From contig JABYQS010000146.1 of assembly GCA_022592435.1 (NCBI GenBank), positions 32,915 to 96,914 of the forward strand: a stretch of DNA of 64,000 nucleotides, given 5' to 3'. The translations under genes and the position numbers were made by a program. Below the pieces are notes generated by a model. That model was not told where the DNA came from. It saw only the letters and a list, made by a program, of their open reading frames with translations, and did no database searches. This document shows positions 47,670 to 58,678 of the stretch, piece after piece (position 1 is the stretch's first letter; every line of letters begins with the position of its first letter). This DNA comes from Cerioporus squamosus (Eukaryota > Basidiomycota > Agaricomycetes > Polyporales > Polyporaceae).

Positions 47670-48731
47670 CTAAGAGGGGACAAAGTAGAAGTTCTGCAAA
47701 CCCGACAAGAACGCATCAGCCCTTTCGCTTCCCGCAACCAGGCAAGCTTGAACGGGGCAGACTCACCACAATGTCGGTGGTGACCTGGAAGTCGGCGTAA
47801 AACTTGTCGATATTGCCGGTGACGAACAGCCCCTCGATGCCCAGCACGCTGTAGTGGACGATCTTCTGGTTCGCGTATACGGTCCCGTCGTCATTGACCC
47901 ACGACGGGATGAGCTCGCTGTTCGCGCCCATCGACCACATGTGCGACTCGTACTTGGAGTACGTCCCGTGTGCGCTCGCACCGGAGACCGCGGGCCCGTA
48001 TGGAGCTATCAGGGTGGGATGTTTCGATGAGCATGGGGCAGAGGGCGGCGGAACAGCCATCGAAACCGCGAGGGGAATGAGACGTACCTTCCGAGACGCC
48101 AGCGACGTAGAGCACGTTGTAGTTGTCGCCGATGTTGTTCCCGTTGTTCGTCGGGCCTACGACACCGCCGATGTAAGGGTAGTTCGACAGCCCGTTCTGC
48201 ACACGGCCACCCGCCCAGCAACGCAGAGCGTCAGTACACACGTCTCCAGAATGCATGAGACGTCGAACGCACCAGAGCCTGGATATCAAACGCATTCGTC
48301 GTTGTCTGGGGGCAGATCGTGACGGAGAGGGCCTGCGACGCGTCGGTGTTGAACAGGTACTCGCCCAGGGTGTTCACGTTGCGCGAGAGCCAGCCGGTCG
48401 CCTTGATGCCGCCGGCAGGCCAGTACGTGTACGTGACTTGGATCCTGCCCGTCTGCGTCACGCACGGGACAGGGCTCGCACCCTGGCGCCGCCCGATGGC
48501 CTGAGCACCGCGGTTGGCGTAGCGGGCGCGTGGACGGTTCGGCGGGAGACCGCGACGGAGACGCTGCGCGTTGGTGAGGGGCTCTGCGGGGTTCAGAGTG
48601 AGGCTGCTGGGGTTCTCGGCGGGGACCAAGAGCTCGGCGATGCGGCCGCTCGGGGTGCGGGTGGGCGTGAGCGCAGCGGCGGCAGTCACCAGAAGGGCGA
48701 CGAGGAGGGTCAAACGAGTGAAGGCAAACAT
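47670..48731 (-). CDS. Secreted RGLPPNRPR-family protein, copy 3, intact
   Basis: Four exons, 48731-48273, 48196-48088, 48005-47767 and 47693-47670, encode 276 residues. A signal peptide (LTLLVALLVTAAAALT, residues 7-22) is followed by the family hallmark LTNAQRLRRGLPPNRPRARY (about 52-71). Its basic Arg pairs could be Kex2-type processing sites. Next come the β-rich blocks VNTLGEYLFNTD, YPYIGGV, MWSMGANSELIPSWVNDDG and the tiny last exon NFYFVPS. Exons 2 and 3 have exactly the same lengths (109 and 239 nt) as in copy 4, which validates the model. I recall the RGLPP-RPR pattern from uncharacterised secreted Agaricomycete proteins; no biochemical role is known to me. It is the reference copy of the array. 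Confidence 0.85.
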
Positions 48732-49413
48732 AGCGAGTGACTGTAAGGAGTGTGGGTCGGGCTCGACGACGTGGGGAGCAGCAGGCGAGAGACTCTAGAG
48801 TGTCCGAGCGAGCACACCGAACGCGCCGCAGACATGCGTGCCTTTGTATAATCTTTAGGCCAGGGACTGAGCTGTCCGCAAGATCCAACATGGCGCAGAT
48901 GTAGCCCCGACTCATTTGGTGGCGTCGGCATTAGTCCGCTATCGATAATCGCCTTGGCGCTCAGGCTCTTCCGGGATTGCTCTGGAGGAGACCAGCGGCG
49001 AAGCCATGCACGAACACAGTGAGAGACTGAATGGAGGACCACGTTCACGCCCGTAGGAGGATTCGAGGGAAGCAGGAAGGAGTTCGCACAGCTTGAAGAT
49101 TAAAGTCGCGCTGATCAGACGCTTGAACAGGCTTGAACTCTTCGACCCCAGATCTTGCTAAGAATAGATTACCAGGACCGCCAATAAGTAGTTTAGCCGG
49201 GCAGCAAAATTCATAGGCGAGAGTAAAGCATACATACCGATCTAGACTAGTACGCACTGGCCTCGTCTGAGCGAATGATGGGATGTATTCGTTATGAAGC
49301 AGAGATACCTTGGAACTAAGCTTGACGTACTGCGGAGACAGTACTCGTACACCTGATGCCTTGAAACAGCCCACGACATACAACCGGACCCTCTAACGGA
49401 ACATAGAAACACA

Positions 49414-50462
49414 CTAAGCCGGAACAAAGTAGAAAGCCTACAGTGAATCGTGCCGTCAGCAACCGCTGCTAGAGACGAAGGTGTGAGGCCTTGAGGACTT
49501 ACCGCGAGGTCCACAGAACCGTAGTTGGCAATGAAGGCCTCCAGATCCCCGACGATGGCGAAGGCTCCAGCGCTCGGGACGTACACGAGCTGTTGGGTCG
49601 GCGTGCTCCCGTCCGTGTTGACCCACGACGGGACGAGTGCGTTGTCCCCGCCAAACTGCCAGACGTTGGACTCGTAGCTGAGAGGGATGCCGGTTGCGGC
49701 GGAGACCGCGTTCGGGCCGACCACAGCGGGGCCGCGAGCAGCTACGAGGGCAGCGAAGCAGGGGATTGAGTGGTTGTTTGGCAACAAGAATGAAGGGAGT
49801 AGGGAGAAAATGAAAATCACGTACTCTGCGTAGTACCTGCAATGTACACATAGTTCGCGTCGTCGCCGAGGTTGTCGCTGGAGCTCGTGTAGCCGCGGAC
49901 GGCGCCGAAGTAGGGGTACGCGGAGAGACCGTTCTATGATCCCACAATCCCGTGTCAGCCGCGCTCCGCGTTCGCGAGAGAAGAGATTCCGCCAGGGGAG
50001 AAACGGCACGGAACGGACGTACCAGGACGAGAATATCGAAGGTGCCAGACTCCGGGCAGAACGAGACCGAGGCGGCCTGCGCGGCGTTGGTGGTGAAACC
50101 ATACTCGCCAAATGAGTTCGCCTGCCCCGCGACGTAGCCGTTGTTGACGACGGCGCCGCTAGTACGGTCCGTGAGGGTGACTCGGATGGTCCCCGCCTGC
50201 GTCACGCAGGTCGAGGACTGGCGGGCTTGGAGAGCACGACGAGCACGGCGAGGACGGTTAGGCGGGAGTCCGCGAGAGAGGCGTTGGGCGTTCGTGAGGT
50301 GTACCGCGGGATTCTGGGCGAGCGAGCGTGCAACGATGCCGACGGGTTGATGGGCGCAGCAGCGTCCCGAGCAGTGCGGGTGGGGTTTCCGACGTCGGGG
50401 GCCGCCAAGGCGGACACGGCGAGAGCGGCGACGAAGACGACGCGAGCGAAAGAGGCGAACAT
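49414..50462 (-). pseudogene. Secreted RGLPPNRPR-family protein, copy 4, one frame break
   Basis: Exons 50462-50023, 49933-49825, 49741-49503 and 49437-49414 mirror copy 3, including the 24-nt last exon (AFYFVPA). After a good signal peptide (FVAALAVSALAAP) the frame breaks by one missing base near 50345: copy 1 reads CAACCCCGTCGG where this copy has CAACCCGTCGG. With that base it would encode about 270 residues containing LSRGLPPNRPRRARR, ANSFGEYGF, YPYFGAV and LVPSWVNTDG. It may be a functional gene with a sequencing error. Confidence 0.75.
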
Positions 50463-51581
50463 ATCGAGTAGAATGGGAAGTAAAGAATGTGGTGCTGGAT
50501 AGCGATGTGTGAGGCGGGTAGCCGTAGGCTGTCGAGGCGGTCAGGGGACGGGGAGATGGTGGCGGATGCAAACCAAGGGATGCGACGCGTCTGAGACGAG
50601 GCCCATGTTCATTTTTGAGTGACGAATGTGGCTGACTTTAGGCTGACAGCGCTGTCGATCGCAGACTGATCGAGGGTTCGTCTCCGTACTTGGAGACCTG
50701 CTCGCCAAAGATGCGAAGGAGACAACCATGAGACATGGGGAAGCAGTCATCGTAAGTAGAATTTACAGGAAGGTAGTTGTCGACGGCTTGGTGTACGAGC
50801 TTTTGAGGACGACGCTTTCGAGGCGCGCGTCCGACATGCATGCGCACCGATTGCAAGAGAGAAAATCGGTTCCGTCAGCTCTCGTCGTCGTGCAGAACAC
50901 TGGGCCCTCCCGAGATCTACTCAAGGGCTATAAAGTTCGTCACGCAAAACGTAGAACTTAGCTTGACTTAAACTTATCTTAAGCGGGACCGTGACCGGAG
51001 GAACGTCCGCGTGTCGAGCAACGTTGATGATCGTCGAGTGTGATGATATGGGCGACACATTGCGGAAGTAGATCAGAACTGGGGATAATTCGTTGAATAT
51101 AATTTCCGGGGGGGGGGGGGGGGTGGGGGACGGACAGATCATCGGCGAGTTGCAACTGTCGCCCTCGTCCAAGGTTCATACGCCGTGGCAAAGCGGAATG
51201 GATTTGAGAGCAGCACCAGCCCCGGTGAGGCCTCGAAACATGCTGCCGAAGGATGTAAAATCAACTTGACCGGCACCGAATGGCATGTCAACGATGAAGA
51301 CAATGACCGCACTCTAGCAGATGAGCCGGAGAGAGCAAGTGAGGCAGAATAGTGATGGTCAGGATACAAGCACGATCCTAGAAGCTAGTAAGTACGAGTA
51401 CGCTGCGCTAGTAAGACTGCCGCGGCGGCTGAGCATTATGTCGGATAAGCAAAATTACTGTCGGACAACAATTACTGCTTATCACATTCTAACTCCGACT
51501 GAACATGCAATGATGCTCGCCAACAACTCAAAGCGCTGACAGCCCTACTTACCTTGCTACTACTATACCATTTCCCCCGCG
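50463..51581. other. Intergenic, with a long G tract
   Basis: No gene recognised. It contains an uninterrupted run of 16 G at 51108-51123 followed by T and five more G. Confidence 0.5.
51108..51129. repeat. Poly-G tract
   Basis: Sixteen consecutive G, then T, then five G. The exact length is uncertain in any assembly. Confidence 0.8.
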
Positions 51582-53507
51582 ATGTCCAAGAGCTGTTTTC
51601 TGGCTGTGTATTCTGATCTCGTAGGCTCCTTCTGGACTGGCGACTTTGACCTCAACCAAACCGCTGGTCATCTTCGCAAAGAGGTCTTTGATTACTCCTT
51701 ACAGGGCCTTCTCCCCGCCGGGACCAGTTCTTCGCAGTTGGGTCTCTATTATGTGGTACGCCCCATCGCATCCGAGGTATATAGTTGTGGTTACTGATGC
51801 GAACTCAGGAGGGTGGAATTGACTATGAGCCTGAGGACACGTTCCGGCAGCGCTTGTCAGATCACTTTCGCACTCATGAACCCCGCAAGATCGGACTGTT
51901 GTCGCGGCTCGGTAGCATCATGGGAGAGGTTGAGGAGGGGCGTGTATATCTCGTGATTGGACTCCCAGGTGAGTACTGCGTCTACCGGTGGTTTATCGAC
52001 TTGCCAACGTCCCACCTCAGACAGACCGCTTGTAACCGTTCCGGACCAGGCCGTCGCCAAGGCTGTCTCTGCTTCGGCTACCGACTCGGACACGGACAGC
52101 AGCTCAGCGAGTCCATCTGAAGAGACAGTTCCCTCCGATGTTGACGATCCTCCGGAACTGGAGCATCGTCGCGCAGTGACTACTCCCGATCTCCTTCCGG
52201 TGGAAGTCTTCGGTCCGTCGTTCGCTTATTTCGTGGGATTGCTCAACAGCGCGCCACCGTCCTACGACCCGTCATTCATGTCCCTTGTTATGAACTTTCT
52301 GGAGAGAGCTTCCTCTGTTGACCTGCAGGACTTGTCCCAGGCAGAGAGCCTGACCGCGTCGTTCGTCGACCTCGTCACGTCTCCCGTTGGAGAAGATCTC
52401 AGGATCCGCCACGTACCCGAAATTGCCTACAGCTGTGTTTACTGTGCTGTCGAGAACAAGGTCAGGCAGGCCTCGGCCCCGTTGGTCGTCTTCAAAGCGA
52501 TGACCAAGGGGGGTCCCGTCGATCGTCCGAAGGTAGATCGTGCGATGCGCACCGCGATGCCTTCCTGCGATAGCGCTTGGCCCCCAGCCGACGTGAGTGC
52601 ATCTTTTGCGCGTATGTGTTAGCTCTGACTTACCGTGCTGCAGCGGAAGATCATCCACGGCGAGTGCGCCATGCCGGTCTTCGGCGTCACCATCGTCGGA
52701 TCCTGGCTCCGCGTATACGGCTCCGTCTTCACGAACAAGTGGAACAGCCAACAACTAACGACGCCGCAGAAGCTCTTGCCTGTTTCAGAGTTGGATTCGA
52801 CCGTCGTGCAGCCCTTCGCGCGCGTGCTGTGGGCTCTCCGCGCGTCTGTCGCACATCTTCAGAAGTGGTATCATACTCTCATGGTCGCACCCTCACTCTC
52901 TCAGTTCCATCACCGTCTCCACCCGTCTTGCAACGGCTACACAGACGCTTCGGGAGCCGAGGTCAAATTCAACTACCTCCGTCCTCTCCAGCCTCACAAC
53001 AATCTGTTCGTCGCCCTCGCGCGCTTCCCGGATGCGCGCACGCTCGTCGTGAAGTTCACGCCCACTTACGGCGCCGATGCGCACCATCTGCTTGCACGGG
53101 AGAACCTCGCACCAGCCCTCCTATACGCCGGGCCAGTGTATGACTATGCAGGGTACACGCGCATGCAGATGGTCGTAATGGAGCAGTGCAGGGGCGGTGG
53201 ACATATCCTGTGGGACATGGCGGATGAGCCTATCCGCCAGCAGGTACGCGACGCCGTACGCGTGTTGCACGAGAATGGCTTCGTGCACGGGGATCTGCGC
53301 TCGCAGAACATCATGTTGGACAAGTCGCTTCGGCTGCGCGTCATCGACTTCGATTGGTCTGGGAAGGAGGGCGTTGCTCGCTATCCGAGCGACCTCTCTC
53401 CAGACATTCCGTGGCCAGCAGGGGCCAAGCCTGGTACGTTGATCAAAAAGGAGCATGATGACTACTGGGTAACGCATCTGTTGGCGCCGCGGTACGATGC
53501 ACGCTAG
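51582..53507 (+). CDS. CR (Crinkler-like) protein with apparently active kinase domain
   Basis: Four exons, 51582-51755, 51809-51968, 52021-52592 and 52644-53507, encode 589 residues. Residues 1-112 form a Crinkler-like header: small ubiquitin-like pattern, then EPEDTFRQRLSDHF, ending VYLVIGLP. A Ser/Asp-rich linker follows, then a middle region aligned with the nuclease-like domain of the neighbour but lacking its charged motif. The C-terminal kinase has the β3 Lys in LVVKF (about 439), HGDLRSQN (517-524) with catalytic Asp and Asn, DFDW replacing DFG (537-540), and the tail WPAGAKPGTLIKKEHDDY. CR proteins are known as effectors or conflict proteins with header, REase or NTPase, and kinase modules. 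Target unknown. It converges with the paralogue ending at 53660. Confidence 0.83.
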
Positions 53508-53659
53508 CATGGCACAAGGATGGAACCTGTAGTTGTAATCATTGTATACGTACGTGTCGATGAGCTTTTCGATTCCTCCTTCGTGTCACCGGTCCGCTTC
53601 CGATTGTGAGGACTGCTTTTTCGAATGTACATCACGCTTCCTGTCCTACTGTACTCGAC

Positions 53660-55894
53660 CTAGTTGTTGGGGAACATCGCGTCAAGGAAGTATTCGTCTT
53701 GTTCTTTGGTCACCAACTTTAAAGGTGCCACACCAGCCGGGAGCCCCACATGCTCCGGTGTCTGTGGAAGGTACACAGAATATCGCACTTCACCCTCCTT
53801 GCCGGCATAATCGAAGTTGAGGAGCCGCACGTCGACGCCATTCCCGGCTTCGTTGGAATACACGGTTTGCCAGGTGATATTCCCGTGTACGTAGTGATGT
53901 TGATGCAGGAGTCTAACCGCGTTGCGCACCTTCCGACAAACTTCGGCACGCGGAGGCTCGGCCGCTGATCCTCTCTCCACTAGACCTTCGTCGGGTAGGG
54001 CCTCGATGACGACCATGTCCACGTCCGAGAACCTGGGGAATGTAGCGGCATACGGCTTCCCGCAATATATGAGCTTAGGAGCGTAGCCCGCCTTCTCTAA
54101 GAGCCGGTGGGCGTCAGCACCATACGATTCGGCAAACTTCACGACAACTCGGGGCCAGGTCATTCCGAGATCCTGCCAGCCTGAGGACAACTCGGCAATA
54201 TAGGTGAGGTTGTGCTGGTCGACGACGTGCAAGTATTCGAGTGTGAGGTTGCCGCAGTTTGTAGGAGCGGGGGTCATGATAGTGGGCCGAGAAAGCTTCG
54301 GGGGGATGGAAGGCTGTGGGATGTCCTCCCCAAACAGCGACTCAGGACGAGTGGTCTTGCACTTCGCAACAGTCTCTTTCGTGCGGCAGTCGATGTCGTC
54401 AATGGCGTCTCTGAAAGCCTGGAAGACCTTGCACACCGAGAGGATGTGTTTCGAGGGGAGCCTCGATGGGATAGCAGTGTATATTGCCGGCAGCAGGGGC
54501 TGGCAGATCCACCTGTCCGCCTGGACACATGCATAGAGCCTGAGCCACGGACCGTCCATGGCGACGCCAAATGTGGGACAGCATCCGATCTTCTTGAGAT
54601 CTCTCTTCTGCGATGATTCCGAATCCGTCAGTCATCCGGGTGGCATCTACGCAGATTTCTTGAATATCTCACATGAGGGCTGAGCCAGAAGTTCTCGATA
54701 GCTGAAAGCGCCTGCACGCCTGCGTCGCAGCCACCGGCCCCGGGCTCCACCTTGTACTCGAAGATGGCAACCGGGATGAACACATGACGGTCTCCCGGTT
54801 GGACGACGACTTCGAAGGACAACGATCCGTCCGGGTTGGCGCGCTTGACTCGCTTGAACTCAACTTCGCGTCGAAGGATGCGGGTGAAGAAGTCTGATAG
54901 AGCCTCGACTCGGTCCGCCTCCTTGAGGTTAGATAGCGGACGACCTCACCATGAACTCGTAGGTGCCATGTATGAGTTCCTCGTCAAGTACTACAGACGG
55001 ATCATTTAGGCGTTCGAGGAAGAGGGCGAAGGAAGGATGGAGGACGACCACTGGTGGAGCCCGAGTGTCCTTCTCTTTGTTGTAATGGTAACGTCCATCG
55101 TAGAACGCATGCGCCCGATTCTGCCGTCGGGCGTAGACTTTGAGTTGAGCTGCGTGACTAGGGGCAGTGACATCTCGAGCATACTGGGAAACGCGCTTGT
55201 TCGCCGCTAAGAGGTTCAATGTTGAAAGGCTTACATCGCCGAGTTAAAAGGCACGACACGCACATGGCAATTCAGACGGCTCAAGGAGAGTTATGCCCCC
55301 AAGCTCTCCCACTACGCTTTCTTCCTCGTCAGACTCTTCTTCTGGATCGAACCCGGGAAGAATAGGAGCGCCACTGCTATCTGGTCCAGGCATGAGTCAC
55401 GATACAGAGCTCGAGACCATGCTGTTAGGAAGAAACACCGCGTACCCGGCACGCTGAGTACGAAGTAGATGTGGGTCGGTAGATTGTGTGCGGGAGAAGG
55501 CACAAGTGTGATCAGTCTCGTTACAGTACTCTTGATCGGCTTCACGGAGTTCAAGCCGATATTCTTGAAATACTGTCCCAGCCGGTCAATGAAGGTCTCT
55601 TCGGGTGCGTACACAATCCCGGATGGCTGATGGTGAACTGATCAGCTCTATATACAGCTCACGAAGTGTGTCAGCACGTACGATGTGGTATAGGTTGACC
55701 TCTTGCCTGTCGACCGACCCTTCCACTAGGATCTTGGAGAGCTCCTCCGTCCATATCCTTGCCACGACATCTTCCGTCCGCTGGCTTGCCGTGAAGTCGT
55801 TCGTCCAAGGCGTAGCCAAATGGCGATGACAATAGACATTTATTGTCACCTTATCAGTATTCTTGTACGGTACTTCAGCAGCGGGGATGGACAT
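53660..55894 (-). CDS. CR (Crinkler-like) protein with nuclease-like motif and degenerate kinase
   Basis: Six exons, 55894-55682, 55626-55446, 55380-55264, 55206-54950, 54921-54673 and 54607-53660, give 654 residues in frame. The header aligns with that of the convergent paralogue (APEETFIDRLGQYF, then HIYFVLSVP). The middle domain holds FEYKVEPGAGGCD (310-322), resembling the E-x-K plus GGxD core of CR REase-type nucleases. The kinase-like domain keeps VVVKF (Lys about 496), but the catalytic loop reads HGNITWQT (580-587), losing the Asp and Asn, and DFG is NFDY (603-606), so phosphotransfer is unlikely. The intron at 54949-54922 would be only 28 nt, which is suspicious. Stop codons of the two paralogues are about 150 nt apart. 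Confidence 0.78.
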
Positions 55895-56423
55895 GACAAC
55901 TGAGTGTCAGCGAGTGGTGCTCAAGGTCGCAAGCAGAGATGGTGACAACATGTTCCTTTGCAGATCGATACGGATTGTATCTGAATCATGGAAGCTTCTG
56001 CCTGATGGCGGGCCGGTATCGATACAACGATGACCGCGCCGACTGAGCCTGAGCATGTCACGGATCAGCCGTAGTGGCACATGCAGATGCTCTCGACCTG
56101 CAAGCAGTCCTGATCATATACGTTCAGAGCCAGGGACGCACCAGAAGATCCTTCTTCATGGGAACGGTTCGGTACCGGATGGTGGATACTATGACAACAT
56201 GTATAGCGCGGTGTGTGGATCGAGCTAACGAGAGCGAGAACACTGAACAGAATCAACTGACGACGCGAGTGCTATTGATACAGATGATCCAATGTTCGGA
56301 GTTGGAGCGCAATATGAAGTCCCGTGGCGTTAACGTAAGCTCGCCGCACCCCGTAAACTTCGCGAGAAACGAGATAACGACGTCCAGGCGTCACGCGAAA
56401 GAGGAAGACGACAGGCCGCAGGC
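55895..56423. other. Intergenic, no gene recognised
   Basis: About 530 nt with short ORFs only. It should contain the promoter of the CR gene starting at 55894. Confidence 0.5.
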
Positions 56424-58047
56424 CTAGAAATCGGATGGGTTCCAGCCCATGCAAGACATCGTCCGTACCAGGGGGGCACCGCCCGTGCCGTCGTCCTCGT
56501 CCTCGTCTTCGTCCTCGTCAGATCCTGCGCGCAACACCGCTTTGCCTGCACAGAGCACCGAGCCGCGGCTCATAGGCACCCCAGCACCCGCGCCCGACAC
56601 GAGTGTCCATCCACGAGCACGCCGCCCCGTAGCGCTCGCAGACGGAGCAAGGCGCGGAGAGGAGGGCTTCGCAGTTGCTTGGCGCGCCATACCGTGTCCT
56701 GGGCCCGTGGTGAGCTTAGAGCTAGTGTGCGGGGGTGCGGAGGCAACGAGGTCGACCTGGATGCCAGGAAAGAACTCGTGCAAGACGGTTGCGACGTCTT
56801 CCGGGTCGACATCGCCACTGACGACAACGCGCGTCGAGCCACTGGTGCGCCTCTTGCAAAGGAGGCCAGCGCGTACGGTCCCCGCGCTCGAAGACTCCGA
56901 AAGGGTAGTGCCCTGCTTGAGCGTCGGGGAGTTAGAGAGCATGATTGTCGATCTGCGCGCGGTAGAAGCAGATGGGGCAGCCAGACCAGACCGAGGACCG
57001 CCAACAAAAGTGAGCTCGGGGGTAGACGAAGAGGTGGAAGCCGTAGAATCTGCGGAGACAGAGTCGCCGGATATCGCCAGCTTCGCAAGGTGCTGGTGCA
57101 GACGGCTCATCACATGTGGGTCCGGCGGTTGAAGACGACATGCGAGAGAGCCAGACGGCGTTCCCAAGCCGGGTGGTGCCAGAGGCGAGGAGGCGTCGAT
57201 GTCCTGACCGTCGTCGTCGTCACCTCCAGAAGTGACCATAGTTGGGCCACCCTCCCTGGGTACCCGGAAAAGTCCCGTGTTGCGTCCTGTCGTAGCCACG
57301 GTCCGGGGAACAACCGTAGGAATTTTGGCGATCCGACCTCTGACGATTCTGTCGTCCTCGCGCGCGGAGGCAGGTATGATATCGGAAGACGCGTCGGGGG
57401 AGACGACAGCTGCGAGCGAGCGTCGCCGTTGCTGATGGCGCATACGCACACCTCCAGGCTTAAGCAGGCAGGACGTTCGCGGATGGCCTGTTGCGCATGC
57501 TGTGCGATGGACGGTGCAGTCAGACTGTGCCCATCGTGTCCGAAGCCACACTATCGTGGAGGCTGACGACAGCTTAGACACGATGATGCCAACACCGACA
57601 TCCTGCGCGCAAGCGCACAATAGTTCGTACAGCGCCGTGGTAGGTGCACATTGAAGCATGGGGGCGACGCCCTTGCCTCAGCAGTCGCATGTATATCCGA
57701 ACGCTAGCCCTGAAAATCGACGACTTACCCAATTGACGAGCATCTCCCGCGCAGCCGGAGTATCCCATGACTGACCGTCCAGGTCCATGAACTCGGCCTT
57801 CACTGCAGCGAACGACTCCTGGAGAATCTGAAGGTCCTCCTGTCCGCGCTGAGCGCATGTCAGCCGGCTATAGTGAAAGAAAATGCTGACAGCGCACCGA
57901 GGTATTCTTTAACACCTCCAAGTCCTCCATCTGCTGTTCGTGCTCGAGCATCTTCAGCTTGTCCAGACGTGCCTGAAACTTGTCGCTGATCGCAGGGACA
58001 GGCCGCTTGGGCGCACGAATCGTAGAAGAACGCTCCATGGTGGTCAT
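56424..58047 (-). CDS. Uncharacterised Ser/Pro-rich protein with coiled-coil start
   Basis: Exons 58047-57898, 57848-57729 and 57602-56424 keep one frame and give about 482 residues. The N-terminus is helical and charged (DKFQARLDKLKMLEHEQQ, then EDLEVLKN), likely a coiled coil. The long third exon is Ser/Thr/Pro-rich disorder with one more ordered block (RVVVSGDVDPEDVATVLHEF), an acidic run of alternating Asp and Glu, and a C-terminus MGWNPSDF. The Asp/Glu run is encoded by a TCCTCG-type microsatellite near 56490-56520. No family is recognised. A further intron inside exon 3 cannot be excluded, and the 126-nt second intron is longer than its neighbours. Confidence 0.6.
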
Positions 58048-58678
58048 GATAGCAACGCGAGAGTCCAGCTAGCGTAGAAATTGTGTAGAAGAGCTTGGCT
58101 CGACCAGCAAGCGGCGAAGAAGAATAGAGAAGAAGGGGGAAGTCGAGCTACGGTTCAGTCGCGAATATGAGGAGAATGCGGCTGACATCGCAATCCGGCC
58201 TGAGCAATTGCGGCTGGCATGGCGGACATAGTCTGACTGGAGGAAAAGGAGAACGTTGCGGCGAGATCGAGGATGTCGAGCTGGCCGTGCGGCGTGCGGC
58301 GTGGAGGACGACGAGGAAGAGGTCAAGAGTCAAGACGGTCGGCGGCATCGGAGACTCTCTGTGACGTGACATAACGCCCTGTGACCTAGCGCGCGGTGCT
58401 GCTCCTCCTTCCTCTGCCTCCTGAGTTCAAGTTCCGTCTCGTATCTCCTTCGCGACGACTTCCTACCGAGCGACCGCCTTAAGAAACACCGCATAGGCCA
58501 AGGCAATACTCAGTGGCGCCTCGCTGTTGACTTCTTCTGTTCTTCCAATACAATAATTCGACGGTGAGATCAAGGTGAGATGGCTCTTCCATAAATATCG
58601 CGTCAGTGATTCTGACAAAGTTGTTTTCTCTGTGCGCATTGATGGTTAGACATTGAGCTTCAGCTACAAGCCGCGTCG
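58048..58678. other. Divergent promoter region
   Basis: Separates two divergently transcribed genes. Only short ORFs without motifs are seen. Confidence 0.5.

Noticed and set aside
49456..50571. Single 371-codon minus-strand frame over secreted-protein copy 4
   Set aside because: It reads through two real introns. Comparison with copy 3 shows four exons of conserved length.
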